Part shown: one piece after another, positions 1-7,333 of the stretch | Layout: each line of letters starts with the position of its first letter | How positions within the stretch are numbered: position 1 is the stretch's first letter | Assembly: GCA_023229045.1 (NCBI GenBank) | Contig: JALOAB010000027.1 | Location: 1-16,943, forward strand | DNA: 16,943 nucleotides | Source: Fidelibacterota bacterium | Lineage (GTDB): Bacteria; Fidelibacterota; UBA2242 | Reading direction: 5' to 3' | Position numbers and translations under genes: made by a program | The notes under the pieces: generated by a model | What the model saw: only the letters and a program-made list of their open reading frames with translations | The model's database searches: none | What the model was told of the DNA's origin: nothing

Positions 1-74
1 AAAGTCGCTCCGATAACATCGAATATAAATACGAGAACGGCAGAAATATCCTGACGCTGGGAGTGAAGGTTTAG
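1..74 (+). CDS. C-terminal end of a probable outer-membrane protein (partial)
   Basis: The window opens inside a gene whose last 23 codons are read in the frame beginning at base 3 and end with TAG at 72-74. The peptide ends in ENGRNILTLGVKV. This alternating polar/hydrophobic pattern, finishing on a short hydrophobic strand, resembles the last strand of a beta-barrel outer-membrane protein. The usual terminal Phe is replaced by Val, and too little is visible to name a family. That the frame is open to the edge is seen directly; membrane location is inference. Confidence 0.45.
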   Translation, partial: SRSDNIEYKYENGRNILTLGVKV

Positions 75-98
75 TAACTGTTTCTGTTATGTCGGGAA

Positions 99-160
99 TG
101 TGTCAGATTTGAGGATCTGACACAACCTACAAGTTCTGTCGGATCCTCAGACCTGACGGA
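99..160. repeat. Pair of related palindromes in inverted orientation (REP-like)
   Basis: Bases 99-124 form a perfect 10-bp stem (TGTGTCAGAT / ATCTGACACA) around the 6-nt loop TTGAGG. A second, imperfect palindrome lies at 138-157. Its reverse complement matches 102-121 at 17 of 20 positions, so the two units are diverged copies in opposite orientation. No T-run follows either one, so this is not a standard intrinsic terminator. Paired inverted palindromes between genes are typical of dispersed REP-type elements. Copy number elsewhere in the genome cannot be judged from this window. Confidence 0.55.
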
Positions 161-204
161 TGCTGGTGCCATTTGTCGAAAAAACATTTGAATAATTTGT
201 CTAC

Positions 205-213
205 TGATATAAT
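205..213 (+). promoter_or_regulatory. Extended -10 promoter for the M13 peptidase gene
   Basis: The sequence TGATATAAT at 205-213 is a perfect extended -10 element (TGn plus TATAAT), about 48 nt before the ATG at 261. No good -35 box stands 16-18 nt upstream (185-190 reads CATTTG), which extended -10 promoters can tolerate. A ribosome binding site, GAAAGG, lies at about 245-250. Confidence 0.45.
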
Positions 214-260
214 TTTACACTGGTTTATGTTACGCCAAAATAAATGAAAGGAAACGGAAA

Positions 261-2282
261 ATGAAACGCATAATTCTCGGTTTGTTGCTACTGACATTGC
301 TCTGCGGTTGCGCTAAAGATGATAGCGCGGTGAAAGCCTTTGATCCAGCCGGAATGGACCTGAGCGTCAAACCGGGTGATGATTTTTATCAGTACGTTAA
401 TGGTAATTGGCAGAAAAATAATCCGATTCCCCCGGAATATAGTAACTGGGGTAGTTTTACTATTCTGTTTGATGAGAATTTCCAGAAGCTGAAAAGTATT
501 ATGGAGACCGCCGCCAGCAGTCGCGCCGCCAAGGGCAGTAATTTGCAGAAAATCGGCGATTTCTATGCCAGCGGAATGGATACCAATAAAATTAATTCCG
601 AAGGTCTGGCCGGGCTACAGGAAGAGCTTGATCTGATCACTAATATTAAAACTAAAAAGGACGTTCAGGCTGTTATCACGCAGTTTCACCAGCTTGGTAT
701 CAATCCACTGTTTACCATCTTTAAAGACCAGGATCCGCAAAAGAGTGAAATGGTAACTATCTGGCTCTATCAGGGTGGTTACGGTCTGCCGGATCGTGAT
801 TATTATCTCGGAAATGACGGGCGTTCTCAGGAAATCCAGAATGCTTACAGAAAACATCTGGTGATTATGTTCAAGTTGATGGGTGAAGCGCCGGAAGTGG
901 CTCAGAAGTCGATGCAAACCGTAATGAAGATTGAGACAGACCTGGCCCGATCGGCTATGACAAACCTTGAAGAGCGCGATCCGATAGCGACCTGTAATCG
1001 TATGGACGTTGCCGGATTAAAGAAAATTGCGGGAAATTACGACTGGTCGGAATATTTCAGCTCGATCGGTCTGGCGAATATCGACACTTTTAACATTGCC
1101 CAGCCAAAATTCTTTTCGCAGGTCAGTCGGTTAATCGATAAAGTCAAGCCGGAAGAATGGCAAGCCTATTTACGCTGGCATCTGGTGCATGCCACGGCTG
1201 CCCGCTTGGATACCAACTTTGTCAACGAAAACTTTGCTTTTTATGGCAAATTTCTAAGCGGTCAGCAGGAACTTCTGCCGCGCTGGAAGCGGATTTTAAA
1301 CGCTACCAGTAATTCATTGGATGAAATTGTCGGACAGATTTACGTGGAAAAATATTTCCCGCCGAAAGCTAAGAAGCGCGCTCTGGAACTGGTAGCCAAT
1401 CTCAAAGCCGCTTTCGCGGAACGCATTAAAGCTGTGGATTGGATGAGCCCGGAGACTAAGGAAAAAGCCCTTGTCAAACTCGATGCATTCAACGTGAAAA
1501 TCGGCTACCCTGATAAATGGCAGGATTTCTCCGACCTGGAAATAACGCGCGATTCATATGTTCGTAATGCTCTTAATGTCGAACGGTTCAAATTCGCGCG
1601 TGATATGGCCAAAGTCGGTAAGCCGGTCGATCGCACCGAATGGTTGATGCCGCCCCAGACCGTGAATGCTTATTACAATCCGGCAATGAATGAAATTGTA
1701 TTCCCGGCCGCAATCCTACAACCGCCGTTTTTCAATTTTAAAGCCGACGATGCTATCAATTACGGTGGAATCGGTATGGTGATCGGTCATGAAATGACCC
1801 ATGGCTTCGACGATCAGGGGCGACAATACGATAAGGACGGCAATGTGAATGACTGGTGGACTAAAGCGGATCAAGAGGAATTCAATAAACGCACTGAAGT
1901 ATTAGTGAACCAATTCAACCAGTTCGTTCCGATTGACACCTTTCATATCAACGGACATTTGACTCTTGGTGAAAATATCGCCGATCTGGGCGGCATGCTG
2001 ATCGCCTACGATGCTTTGCAAAAAGCCCTGGTCGGGAAAAAAATCAAACCGATTGACGGATTTACCCCGGAACAGCGTTTTTTTCTGTCTCAAGCCCAGA
2101 TTTGGCACAGTAACATCCGGGATGAACTCCTGAAGTTATTGATTAAAACCGATCCGCATTCGCCTGCCAAATTCCGCGTCAACGGACCGGTTTCCAATAT
2201 TGATGCATTCTATACGGCTTATGACATCCAGCCGAATGATAAATTGTACATTCCGCCGGAAAACCGCGCCAAAATCTGGTAG
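261..2282 (+). CDS. M13-family (PepO/neprilysin-like) zinc metallopeptidase, lipoprotein
   Basis: Secreted zinc endopeptidase of family M13, which cleaves small peptides. The N-terminus is a signal peptide ending in a lipobox (L14-C15-G16-C17), so the mature protein should be lipid-anchored at C17 and act in the periplasm or at the outer membrane. Residues about 30-415 are the helical M13 N-terminal domain. The catalytic half carries the substrate-binding motif NAYYNP (469-474), the zinc site H510-E-M-T-H514 and the third ligand E571 in ENIAD. The C-terminal segment has the family's RVNGP...NIDAF pattern. At 673 aa it is full length for the family. The start is supported by GAAAGG upstream and the well-formed signal peptide. 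The next gene is convergent, so it is probably monocistronic. Family assignment is firm; the physiological substrate is not predictable. Confidence 0.96.
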   Translation: MKRIILGLLLLTLLCGCAKDDSAVKAFDPAGMDLSVKPGDDFYQYVNGNWQKNNPIPPEYSNWGSFTILFDENFQKLKSIMETAASSRAAKGSNLQKIGDFYASGMDTNKINSEGLAGLQEELDLITNIKTKKDVQAVITQFHQLGINPLFTIFKDQDPQKSEMVTIWLYQGGYGLPDRDYYLGNDGRSQEIQNAYRKHLVIMFKLMGEAPEVAQKSMQTVMKIETDLARSAMTNLEERDPIATCNRMDVAGLKKIAGNYDWSEYFSSIGLANIDTFNIAQPKFFSQVSRLIDKVKPEEWQAYLRWHLVHATAARLDTNFVNENFAFYGKFLSGQQELLPRWKRILNATSNSLDEIVGQIYVEKYFPPKAKKRALELVANLKAAFAERIKAVDWMSPETKEKALVKLDAFNVKIGYPDKWQDFSDLEITRDSYVRNALNVERFKFARDMAKVGKPVDRTEWLMPPQTVNAYYNPAMNEIVFPAAILQPPFFNFKADDAINYGGIGMVIGHEMTHGFDDQGRQYDKDGNVNDWWTKADQEEFNKRTEVLVNQFNQFVPIDTFHINGHLTLGENIADLGGMLIAYDALQKALVGKKIKPIDGFTPEQRFFLSQAQIWHSNIRDELLKLLIKTDPHSPAKFRVNGPVSNIDAFYTAYDIQPNDKLYIPPENRAKIW

Positions 2283-2335
2283 ATTAAGCGTTAAAATAAT
2301 CAGTAATTATCCGCGTTAATCCGCGGCTTGAACTA

Positions 2336-3469
2336 TCAAACCGGTTTTACACCAATCCCCGGTCTGGCTGAAGCATATTGACGACCATCGACAAACCGGA
2401 CTCCGCTAAAAGGATCGTTGGAGATCAGCAGATTTCCATCTAAATCAGCGTAATCAATCAGCGAACAGAGTTGCGCGGCGGCGGCAATAGCAACTGAGCT
2501 CTCGATCATGCAACCGACCATGATTTTCAGACCAAGCGATTTGGCGAGCCAGATCATGCGCAGGGCTTCCTGCAGACCACCGGCTTTCATCAGTTTAATA
2601 TTGATACCGTCGTAAACTTCAGCGAGTTTGGGAATATCGGCGGCAGTCATAACGGCTTCATCGGCAATGATTGGAATATCGATCCGCTCACGAATCCAGT
2701 GCGTTTCTTCCAGCATATTTGCGGGCATCGGTTGCTCGACGAATTCCACGCCGTTTTTTGCCAGCCATTCGATTTTCCTGAGGGCGGTTTCCTTGTCCTT
2801 CCAACCTTCATTGGCGTCCACCCGGATCGGTTTATGCGGCTCAACGCTTCGCACAGTATTGATCATATCTTCGTCGTTCGGACCGCCGACCTTGATTTTA
2901 AGGATTTTATATGGTCCGGCTTCGCGGACTTTCTGTTTGACAATTTCCGGTTTATCAATTCCGATTGAAAATGAAGTCAGTGGCGCTTTTGCCGGATCGA
3001 GTCCCCAGAGCATATAGAGCGGAACTCCCAGCGATTTTCCAATCCAGTCCATCAAGGCTATGTCAAGGGCGCACTTACCGGCGGTTTGACCGGTAGCGAT
3101 TTCCTTCAGGTCGAGACTGAACTGGGCAAACTCCCAGGGGTTGAGTTTTTCTATCAGTGGAACAGCCTTTTGAATTAAATCGATTGTCGATTCCGGTGTT
3201 TCGTTATAACGAATGTTTGGAGCGGCTTCGCCAATCCCGGTAATACCATCCTTTTCCAGATAGACAAAGACATTTTTTTTCACGTCGCTGGAATTGCGGG
3301 CAATCGTCCAGGTATATTTCAGGTTTAAAGTTTTAATTTCATAATGCATTTTCATACCTGGTTTGGTGGAGGATAGTTTACTATTCGCCGTAAGGCTTGG
3401 AATAAGCTGCGGACATCCCAGGGCGGTCGCCGAAATACTTAACGTCTGAATGAATTCGCGTCGTCTCAT
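2336..3469 (-). CDS. Dipeptide epimerase (L-Ala-D/L-Glu epimerase type), enolase superfamily, with Tat leader
   Basis: Member of the muconate-lactonising subgroup of the enolase superfamily. All signature residues are present: K191-I-K193 (catalytic Lys in K-x-K), the metal ligands D218 (VDAN), E245 (EQP) and D270 (ADE), and K292 (NIKLMKAGG) as the opposite catalytic Lys. The C-terminal DLDGNLLISNDPF stretch is typical of dipeptide epimerases, which interconvert L-Ala-D-Glu and L-Ala-L-Glu from peptidoglycan turnover. A twin-arginine leader (RRREF at 2-6, then a hydrophobic stretch) precedes a second Met at 41, where cytosolic homologues would start, so this copy is predicted to be exported folded. 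An AAGGGA ribosome site precedes the ATG. It is transcribed toward the M13 peptidase gene, stopping 53 nt from its end. Exact dipeptide specificity is inferred. Confidence 0.92.
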   Translation of the reverse strand: MRRREFIQTLSISATALGCPQLIPSLTANSKLSSTKPGMKMHYEIKTLNLKYTWTIARNSSDVKKNVFVYLEKDGITGIGEAAPNIRYNETPESTIDLIQKAVPLIEKLNPWEFAQFSLDLKEIATGQTAGKCALDIALMDWIGKSLGVPLYMLWGLDPAKAPLTSFSIGIDKPEIVKQKVREAGPYKILKIKVGGPNDEDMINTVRSVEPHKPIRVDANEGWKDKETALRKIEWLAKNGVEFVEQPMPANMLEETHWIRERIDIPIIADEAVMTAADIPKLAEVYDGINIKLMKAGGLQEALRMIWLAKSLGLKIMVGCMIESSVAIAAAAQLCSLIDYADLDGNLLISNDPFSGVRFVDGRQYASARPGIGVKPV

Positions 3470-3748
3470 TTTAATCCCTTACAATTGTAGACCAATCACA
3501 CTGGAATTTAATCTCTTTGTCAGAACTGATGAAATAAAAACACTCGTCGCGCCATTCCTCGGTCTGTTCGTAAAGCGCTGGCGGGTGAGTATCGGTAGAT
3601 TTAGTTACGGCTCTCAGGCCGTGTGGCGCAAAGCACAATTTTAGACAATACGGATTGGAGTGGTACTGATTTCCTGAGTAAAATAGATAAAGTATTTGTA
3701 AGTTACACTCAGCTTTTTAAAAACAGAATTAAGAAAAAAGGAGTTAGT

Positions 3749-4189
3749 ATGAAAAAGTTAACTTTCGGTATATTGGTCGTTATACTTTTTGCGTTCAGTT
3801 TGAGTTACAGTTTTGGGCTGGGCATAATGCTGGGCGAACCTTCCGGTCTGAGCGCCAAACACTGGATGAGTGAAAAGAACGCTATTGCCGGTGGACTGGC
3901 CTGGTCGTTGGGTGACGGTGGTTATCTGCATGTGCATGCCGATTATTTGATCCACAACAATAACCTGATTAATGTCAGTGGCACGACCCTTCCGTTTTAC
4001 TATGGAATCGGCGCCGGCGTCGGTTTAGCTAATGATTTATATCTCGGTGCGCGCGTTCCGGTCGGGATCGAATTTTTCTTTGCTGACAGGAAATTCGACG
4101 CCTTTTTCGAACTCGTTCCGGTAGTTCGTGTCCTACCCGGTTTTGGAGTTGGCGTGAATGGAGCGATCGGACTCAGATATAATTTCTAG
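3749..4189 (+). CDS. Small outer-membrane beta-barrel protein, DUF3996/BAPKO_0422-like
   Basis: A 146-residue secreted protein. I start it at the ATG at 3749 rather than the in-frame ATG at 3623, because AAAAAAGGAG lies just upstream and it yields a clean signal peptide (MKKLTFGILVV... to about residue 22). The mature part is rich in Gly and aromatic residues with alternating hydrophobicity, and ends in GLRYNF, a typical C-terminal outer-membrane strand with terminal Phe. The segments GIMLGEPSGLSAKHW, GGLAWSLG and LHVHADYL resemble the small barrel family first described for Borrelia BAPKO_0422 (DUF3996). Function of that family is unknown. A terminator follows 24 nt after the stop, so the gene probably forms its own transcript. 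Confidence 0.8.
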   Translation: MKKLTFGILVVILFAFSLSYSFGLGIMLGEPSGLSAKHWMSEKNAIAGGLAWSLGDGGYLHVHADYLIHNNNLINVSGTTLPFYYGIGAGVGLANDLYLGARVPVGIEFFFADRKFDAFFELVPVVRVLPGFGVGVNGAIGLRYNF

Positions 4190-4212
4190 TCATTCAGGAT
4201 TAAATATTAAAG

Positions 4213-4252
4213 ATGGTCAGAGGAATCTAATTCTCCTGACCATTTTTATTTT
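4213..4252 (+). terminator. Intrinsic terminator after the small barrel gene
   Basis: The left arm at 4213-4225 begins ATGGTCAG and the right arm at 4231-4243 ends CTGACCAT. They give an 8-bp perfect base stem, then one mismatch, a G-U pair and three more pairs, closed by loop TCTAA. The T-rich tail TTTTTATTTT follows directly. This is a classic Rho-independent structure and argues that the next gene does not start upstream of it. Confidence 0.8.
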
Positions 4253-4283
4253 AATAATCAGGCTGTCGATAGTGGGTGCTGAG

Positions 4284-5768
4284 ATGCGAAGGAATAATCG
4301 TGGTTTGTATTTTCCAAAAAAGAAATATGTTGCCGAAGTTTTGCCTGATTGGTCGGAGAGTCGCAATCTTTTGCCAGTTCCGATTCTCGAAGATGATCCC
4401 GGCTGGGTGGATCTTTACTGGAAATGCTGGGAATTAGCTTTCGACCATTTACGGCAACCCGAACCGGGTACGCCGTTCGTTTCTAATTACGTTGACGAGG
4501 CTTTTAACGACAATATCTTTCAGTGGGATACGATCTTTATGGTCATGTTCTGGCGCTATGCTCATCACGTTTTCCCGGTGATTCAGTCATTTGATAATTT
4601 CTATTGTCGGCAACATGCGGATGGTTTTATCTGTCGTGAAATCTGGGAAAAAGGGTCTCGGGCTGGCAATGACCATCATCCTAAAGACAGTCCTCAGGCG
4701 ATCAATCCACCGCTGTTTTCATGGGCGGAAGTTGAATACTATCGGCTGTCCGGTGATAAACATCGTCTCGAGATGATTCTGCCGGTACTGGAAAAGTATG
4801 TTGAATGGCTTGAGGTCAATCGTGTCAAACCCGAAGCCAAACATGGGCTTTACTGGCAAACAGGACTCGGTTCGGGTATGGACAACACACCTCAAACCGG
4901 TTCGGCCTGGGTAGAGATGTCGGCTCAAATGGTAATCCAGTATAACGATTTGGCATTTATAGCGGAGGAAATCGGCCAACCTGAAAAAGCCGGGAAATTT
5001 CGCCGGCGGGCTGAAGAAATTTCTATTAAAATTAACCAGTTGATGTGGGATGAACAATCTGGCTTCTACTGGAATCTGGATGACAACAATCTCTGGCAAA
5101 AGTGTAAGACGATCGGATTTTCATGGACACTCTTAGCCGGAATTCCTTCAGCTCAACAGGCTGGAAAATTGGTTGCGCACTTGATGGATACGACGATGTT
5201 TTTCCGCTTGATTCCATTTGCATCGCTGGCGGCTGAATCGCCGGAGTATAATCAACATGGCGGTTACTGGTTAGGTTCTTCCTGGGAACCGACGACTTAC
5301 CAGGCAATCAAAGGTCTGGAACGATACGGTTTCGAAGCATACGCCGCTCAGGCATCCGAGAAATACCTCGCCGCAATATACGCTGTCTATCAGCGGACAG
5401 GAACGGTTTGGGAAAATTACGCTCCGGATTTCCTTGAACCCGGTGATAATTCCAGACCGGATTTTGTGGGTTGGAGCGCCTGCGGACCGGTCGCGCTTTT
5501 AATTGAAAACATCCTTGGTTTGCACGCCGACGCTATTCATAATCAGGTGGTTTGGCATTTGAGACGAACCGATCGACACGGTATTGATAATCTGGTGATT
5601 GGACAGACAACTCTGACATTAATCTGTGAAAAACGCGCGAGTCCTGGCGATCCTGCCAATCTGATAATCAAGACCAATCAACCATTCACACTAATTACGC
5701 TACTTTGCCAGAAATCCGAGACGATCGAGTTAAAGCCTGGCACCTGGCAGGTGACTATTTCAAATTGA
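4284..5768 (+). CDS. (alpha/alpha)6-barrel glycoside hydrolase, MGH1/GH63-like
   Basis: A 494-residue protein of the six-hairpin glycosidase fold related to GH63/GH37 and mannosylglycerate/glucosylglycerate hydrolases. Conserved segments are FNDNIFQWDTIF (75-86), FYCRQHADGFICREI (106-120), the probable general-acid motif SGMDN (D200) and the probable base in GTVWENYAPD (E377). The barrel spans about 30-410, with a small beta-rich C-terminal domain at 415-494. The frame extends back to an ATG at 4158, but that would overlap the previous gene and read through the terminator at 4213-4252. The ATG at 4284 gives the N-terminus expected for the family and no signal peptide, so the enzyme is predicted cytoplasmic. 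The ribosome site at 4284 is weak. A 126-nt 5' addition with a hydrophobic stretch remains possible. The substrate is unknown; placement before xylan genes suggests an oligosaccharide or glycoside. Confidence 0.8.
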   Translation: MRRNNRGLYFPKKKYVAEVLPDWSESRNLLPVPILEDDPGWVDLYWKCWELAFDHLRQPEPGTPFVSNYVDEAFNDNIFQWDTIFMVMFWRYAHHVFPVIQSFDNFYCRQHADGFICREIWEKGSRAGNDHHPKDSPQAINPPLFSWAEVEYYRLSGDKHRLEMILPVLEKYVEWLEVNRVKPEAKHGLYWQTGLGSGMDNTPQTGSAWVEMSAQMVIQYNDLAFIAEEIGQPEKAGKFRRRAEEISIKINQLMWDEQSGFYWNLDDNNLWQKCKTIGFSWTLLAGIPSAQQAGKLVAHLMDTTMFFRLIPFASLAAESPEYNQHGGYWLGSSWEPTTYQAIKGLERYGFEAYAAQASEKYLAAIYAVYQRTGTVWENYAPDFLEPGDNSRPDFVGWSACGPVALLIENILGLHADAIHNQVVWHLRRTDRHGIDNLVIGQTTLTLICEKRASPGDPANLIIKTNQPFTLITLLCQKSETIELKPGTWQVTISN

Positions 5769-5804
5769 TCGGATAGCTTACCATCTAAACAACGCCAATA
5801 AGTA

Positions 5805-5831
5805 TTGACAGTTTCGGATAGTTTTTAATGT
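5805..5831 (+). promoter_or_regulatory. Possible sigma70 promoter for the GH8 gene
   Basis: A perfect -35 hexamer TTGACA lies at 5805-5810. The best -10 candidate is TAATGT at 5826-5831, giving a short 15-nt spacer. The operator-like site at 5838-5857 would fall at about the transcription start. The -35 is convincing; the -10 is weak. Confidence 0.35.
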
Positions 5832-5837
5832 TTTGAA

Positions 5838-5857
5838 ACAAATAAAAACGTTTTAGA
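5838..5857. promoter_or_regulatory. Operator-like site 1 (LacI-type) upstream of GH8
   Basis: The core AAAACGTTTT at 5845-5854 is a perfect 10-bp palindrome with the CG centre typical of LacI-family operators. Aligned on the CG, this site matches the sites at 7261-7280 and 14476-14495 at about 14 of 20 positions. It is the weakest of the three and lies about 110 nt before the GH8 start. Confidence 0.5.
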
Positions 5858-5964
5858 TTATAGCCAATCAAAGTTTCGATTTTAGTGTAAATTGGCAATG
5901 TGAAAGCAAACACTGAGAGGTATGACAAACGAAACAGGTTAAAATAATAGGATACTTATTTTTG

Positions 5965-7218
5965 ATGATTTTATTAACAGGGCAATATGGATTGATGGGC
6001 GAACCTGTTGATTCGCCGCAGGCGACGCATCGAACGGGTGCTTTTTATACCGGAAAATATCCCAATCTTTTTGTGGAGTTGCTGGGTTTGTCCGAATCTC
6101 AGGTGCAGGCGAAAATAGACAGTGCTTTTAATCAGTTATTTTATGGTAATGATCGCAACCAGCGAGTCTATTATCCGGTCGGTCGCGATCGGGCGTATAT
6201 CAAAGACATTGCCAGTAATGACGTCCGCACCGAGGGTATGTCATACGGTATGATGATTGCCGTCCAGCTGGATAAGAAGGAAGAATTTAACCGGCTGTGG
6301 AAATGGGTTAAAACCTTTATGCAACATCAGAGTAATGCGATGCAAGGTTATTTTGCGTGGCATTGTAAAACCGATGGAACCGTGCTCAGTCCGGCGTCAG
6401 CCTCTGATGGTGAAGAATGGTTTATCACTACGCTCTTGTTAGCCGCCGCCCGCTGGGGAAATGGTGAAGGCTTGTACAATTATCAGGCTGAAGCCCAATT
6501 CATTCTGGATGCCATGCTCAATAAGGCTGAATCGTCTGATAAAGGAGAAGAGGTCACCAATATGTTTAACAGGAAGGAAAAACAGATTGTCTTCGTGCCA
6601 CTCGGCTCAGTCGATGACTTTACCGATCCTTCTTATCACCTGCCGCATTTTTATGAATTGTGGGCGCGTTGGGCTGACAAGGAAAATACTTTCTGGTGCG
6701 AAGCCGCGGCAACCAGCAGAGAATTCTGGAAAAAAGCCACTCATCCGGTCACTGGTTTGTCTCCCGATTACTCCACTTTCGACGGTGTCCCGACAAACGC
6801 TCCCTGGGGTGGAAACCACAACGATTTCCGGTTCGATGCCTGGCGGACAGGCGCGCATATAGCTTTGGATTATCTTTGGTTTGCGCGCGACGATTGGGCG
6901 ATTGCTCAATCTAACCGCCTGCTGAAATTTTTCTACTCTCAGGGAATGGGCGATTATGGTAATCAGTACACATTAGACGGCGTTGTACTTGAAAAAGAAC
7001 ATAGTCCGGGGCTGGTTGCCATGAATGCGGTTGTTGCTCTGGCGGCTGGCGATCCTGTCCGCAAAGAATTTGTGGCTGAATTATGGCGAACTCCGACTCC
7101 AGATGGACGATATCGCTATTACGACGGATTGTTGTACCTGATGGGGCTTCTACAGGTTAGCGGTAATTTTCGCGTGTATCATCTGACCGGTCAGCCGACG
7201 ACTGGTTGTTTGGATTAA
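5965..7218 (+). CDS. GH8 reducing-end xylose-releasing exo-oligoxylanase (Rex-like)
   Basis: GH8 (alpha/alpha)6-barrel enzyme that removes xylose from the reducing end of xylo-oligosaccharides. Numbering from one codon upstream (TTG at 5962), RTEGMSYGMM holds the general acid E91, SASDGEEWF the substrate Asp D149, and FRFDAWR the probable base D292. From my memory of Bacillus halodurans Rex these match E70, D128 and D263. The sequence resembles it along its length (GAFYT, DPSYHLPHFYEL, RRYYD-like ending). H347 in EKEHSPGLVA lines up with Rex H319, the residue that blocks the +2 subsite and gives reducing-end specificity. At 417 aa it is slightly longer than Rex. I prefer ATG 5965 to TTG 5962. 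The only Shine-Dalgarno-like stretch (AATAGGA) is about 12 nt away, so initiation is uncertain. No complete signal peptide is encoded as read; see the finding on an upstream hydrophobic frame. Confidence 0.9.
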   Translation: MILLTGQYGLMGEPVDSPQATHRTGAFYTGKYPNLFVELLGLSESQVQAKIDSAFNQLFYGNDRNQRVYYPVGRDRAYIKDIASNDVRTEGMSYGMMIAVQLDKKEEFNRLWKWVKTFMQHQSNAMQGYFAWHCKTDGTVLSPASASDGEEWFITTLLLAAARWGNGEGLYNYQAEAQFILDAMLNKAESSDKGEEVTNMFNRKEKQIVFVPLGSVDDFTDPSYHLPHFYELWARWADKENTFWCEAAATSREFWKKATHPVTGLSPDYSTFDGVPTNAPWGGNHNDFRFDAWRTGAHIALDYLWFARDDWAIAQSNRLLKFFYSQGMGDYGNQYTLDGVVLEKEHSPGLVAMNAVVALAAGDPVRKEFVAELWRTPTPDGRYRYYDGLLYLMGLLQVSGNFRVYHLTGQPTTGCLD

Positions 7219-7239
7219 AAATATTTGCTTAATCCATTT
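7211..7239 (+). terminator. Hairpin spanning the GH8 stop codon, weak terminator candidate
   Basis: A perfect 8-bp inverted repeat, TGGATTAA (7211-7218) and TTAATCCA (7229-7236), with a 10-nt loop, covers the GH8 stop codon and is followed by only three Ts. The stem is A+T-rich, so it may attenuate rather than end transcription. A new promoter begins at its edge (TTGACA at 7238), which fits a transcript boundary. Confidence 0.4.
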
Positions 7240-7266
7240 GACAAAACGCTCGGATATTCTTAAAAT
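7238..7266 (+). promoter_or_regulatory. Sigma70 promoter for the GH115-GH43 transcript
   Basis: TTGACA at 7238-7243 is a perfect -35 box. It is followed by a 17-nt spacer and TAAAAT at 7261-7266 (five of six matches to TATAAT). Transcription would start near 7273, inside the operator-like palindrome and about 60 nt before the GH115 ATG. This is the best promoter in the window. Confidence 0.7.
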
Positions 7267-7280
7267 CAAAACGTTTCAAT
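7261..7280. promoter_or_regulatory. Operator-like site 2 (LacI-type) overlapping the GH115 promoter
   Basis: The sequence TAAAATCAAAACGTTTCAAT carries a CG-centred partial palindrome (AAACGTTT at 7269-7276). It matches the xylA-upstream site at 17 of 20 positions. Because it overlaps the -10 box and probable start site, bound protein would block transcription. The regulator itself is not encoded in the window. Confidence 0.65.
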
Positions 7281-7333
7281 GATAGTAAAACTGACTAATA
7301 TTTTTAACTGGTTGACATTAAAATGAGGGCGCT

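Noticed and set aside
2311..2326. Hairpin CCGCG-N6-CGCGG between the convergent M13 and epimerase genes as a terminator
   Set aside because: Only five pairs and no T-run on either strand; the support is too weak for a terminator call.
3607..3622. Hairpin ACGGC-N6-GCCGT in the 3470-3748 spacer as an RNA element
   Set aside because: A five-pair stem is expected by chance, and nothing around it resembles a known riboswitch or terminator.
3450..3644. Small + strand reading frame in the spacer before the small barrel gene
   Set aside because: It overlaps the start of the epimerase gene, has no ribosome site and no recognisable composition or family; the 3470-3748 spacer appears non-coding.
6991..7218. 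GH8 as cellulase or endo-glucanase (BcsZ-like)
   Set aside because: The motifs, overall resemblance to Rex, the conserved His and the xylan neighbourhood favour an oligoxylanase; no cellulose synthesis genes are present.
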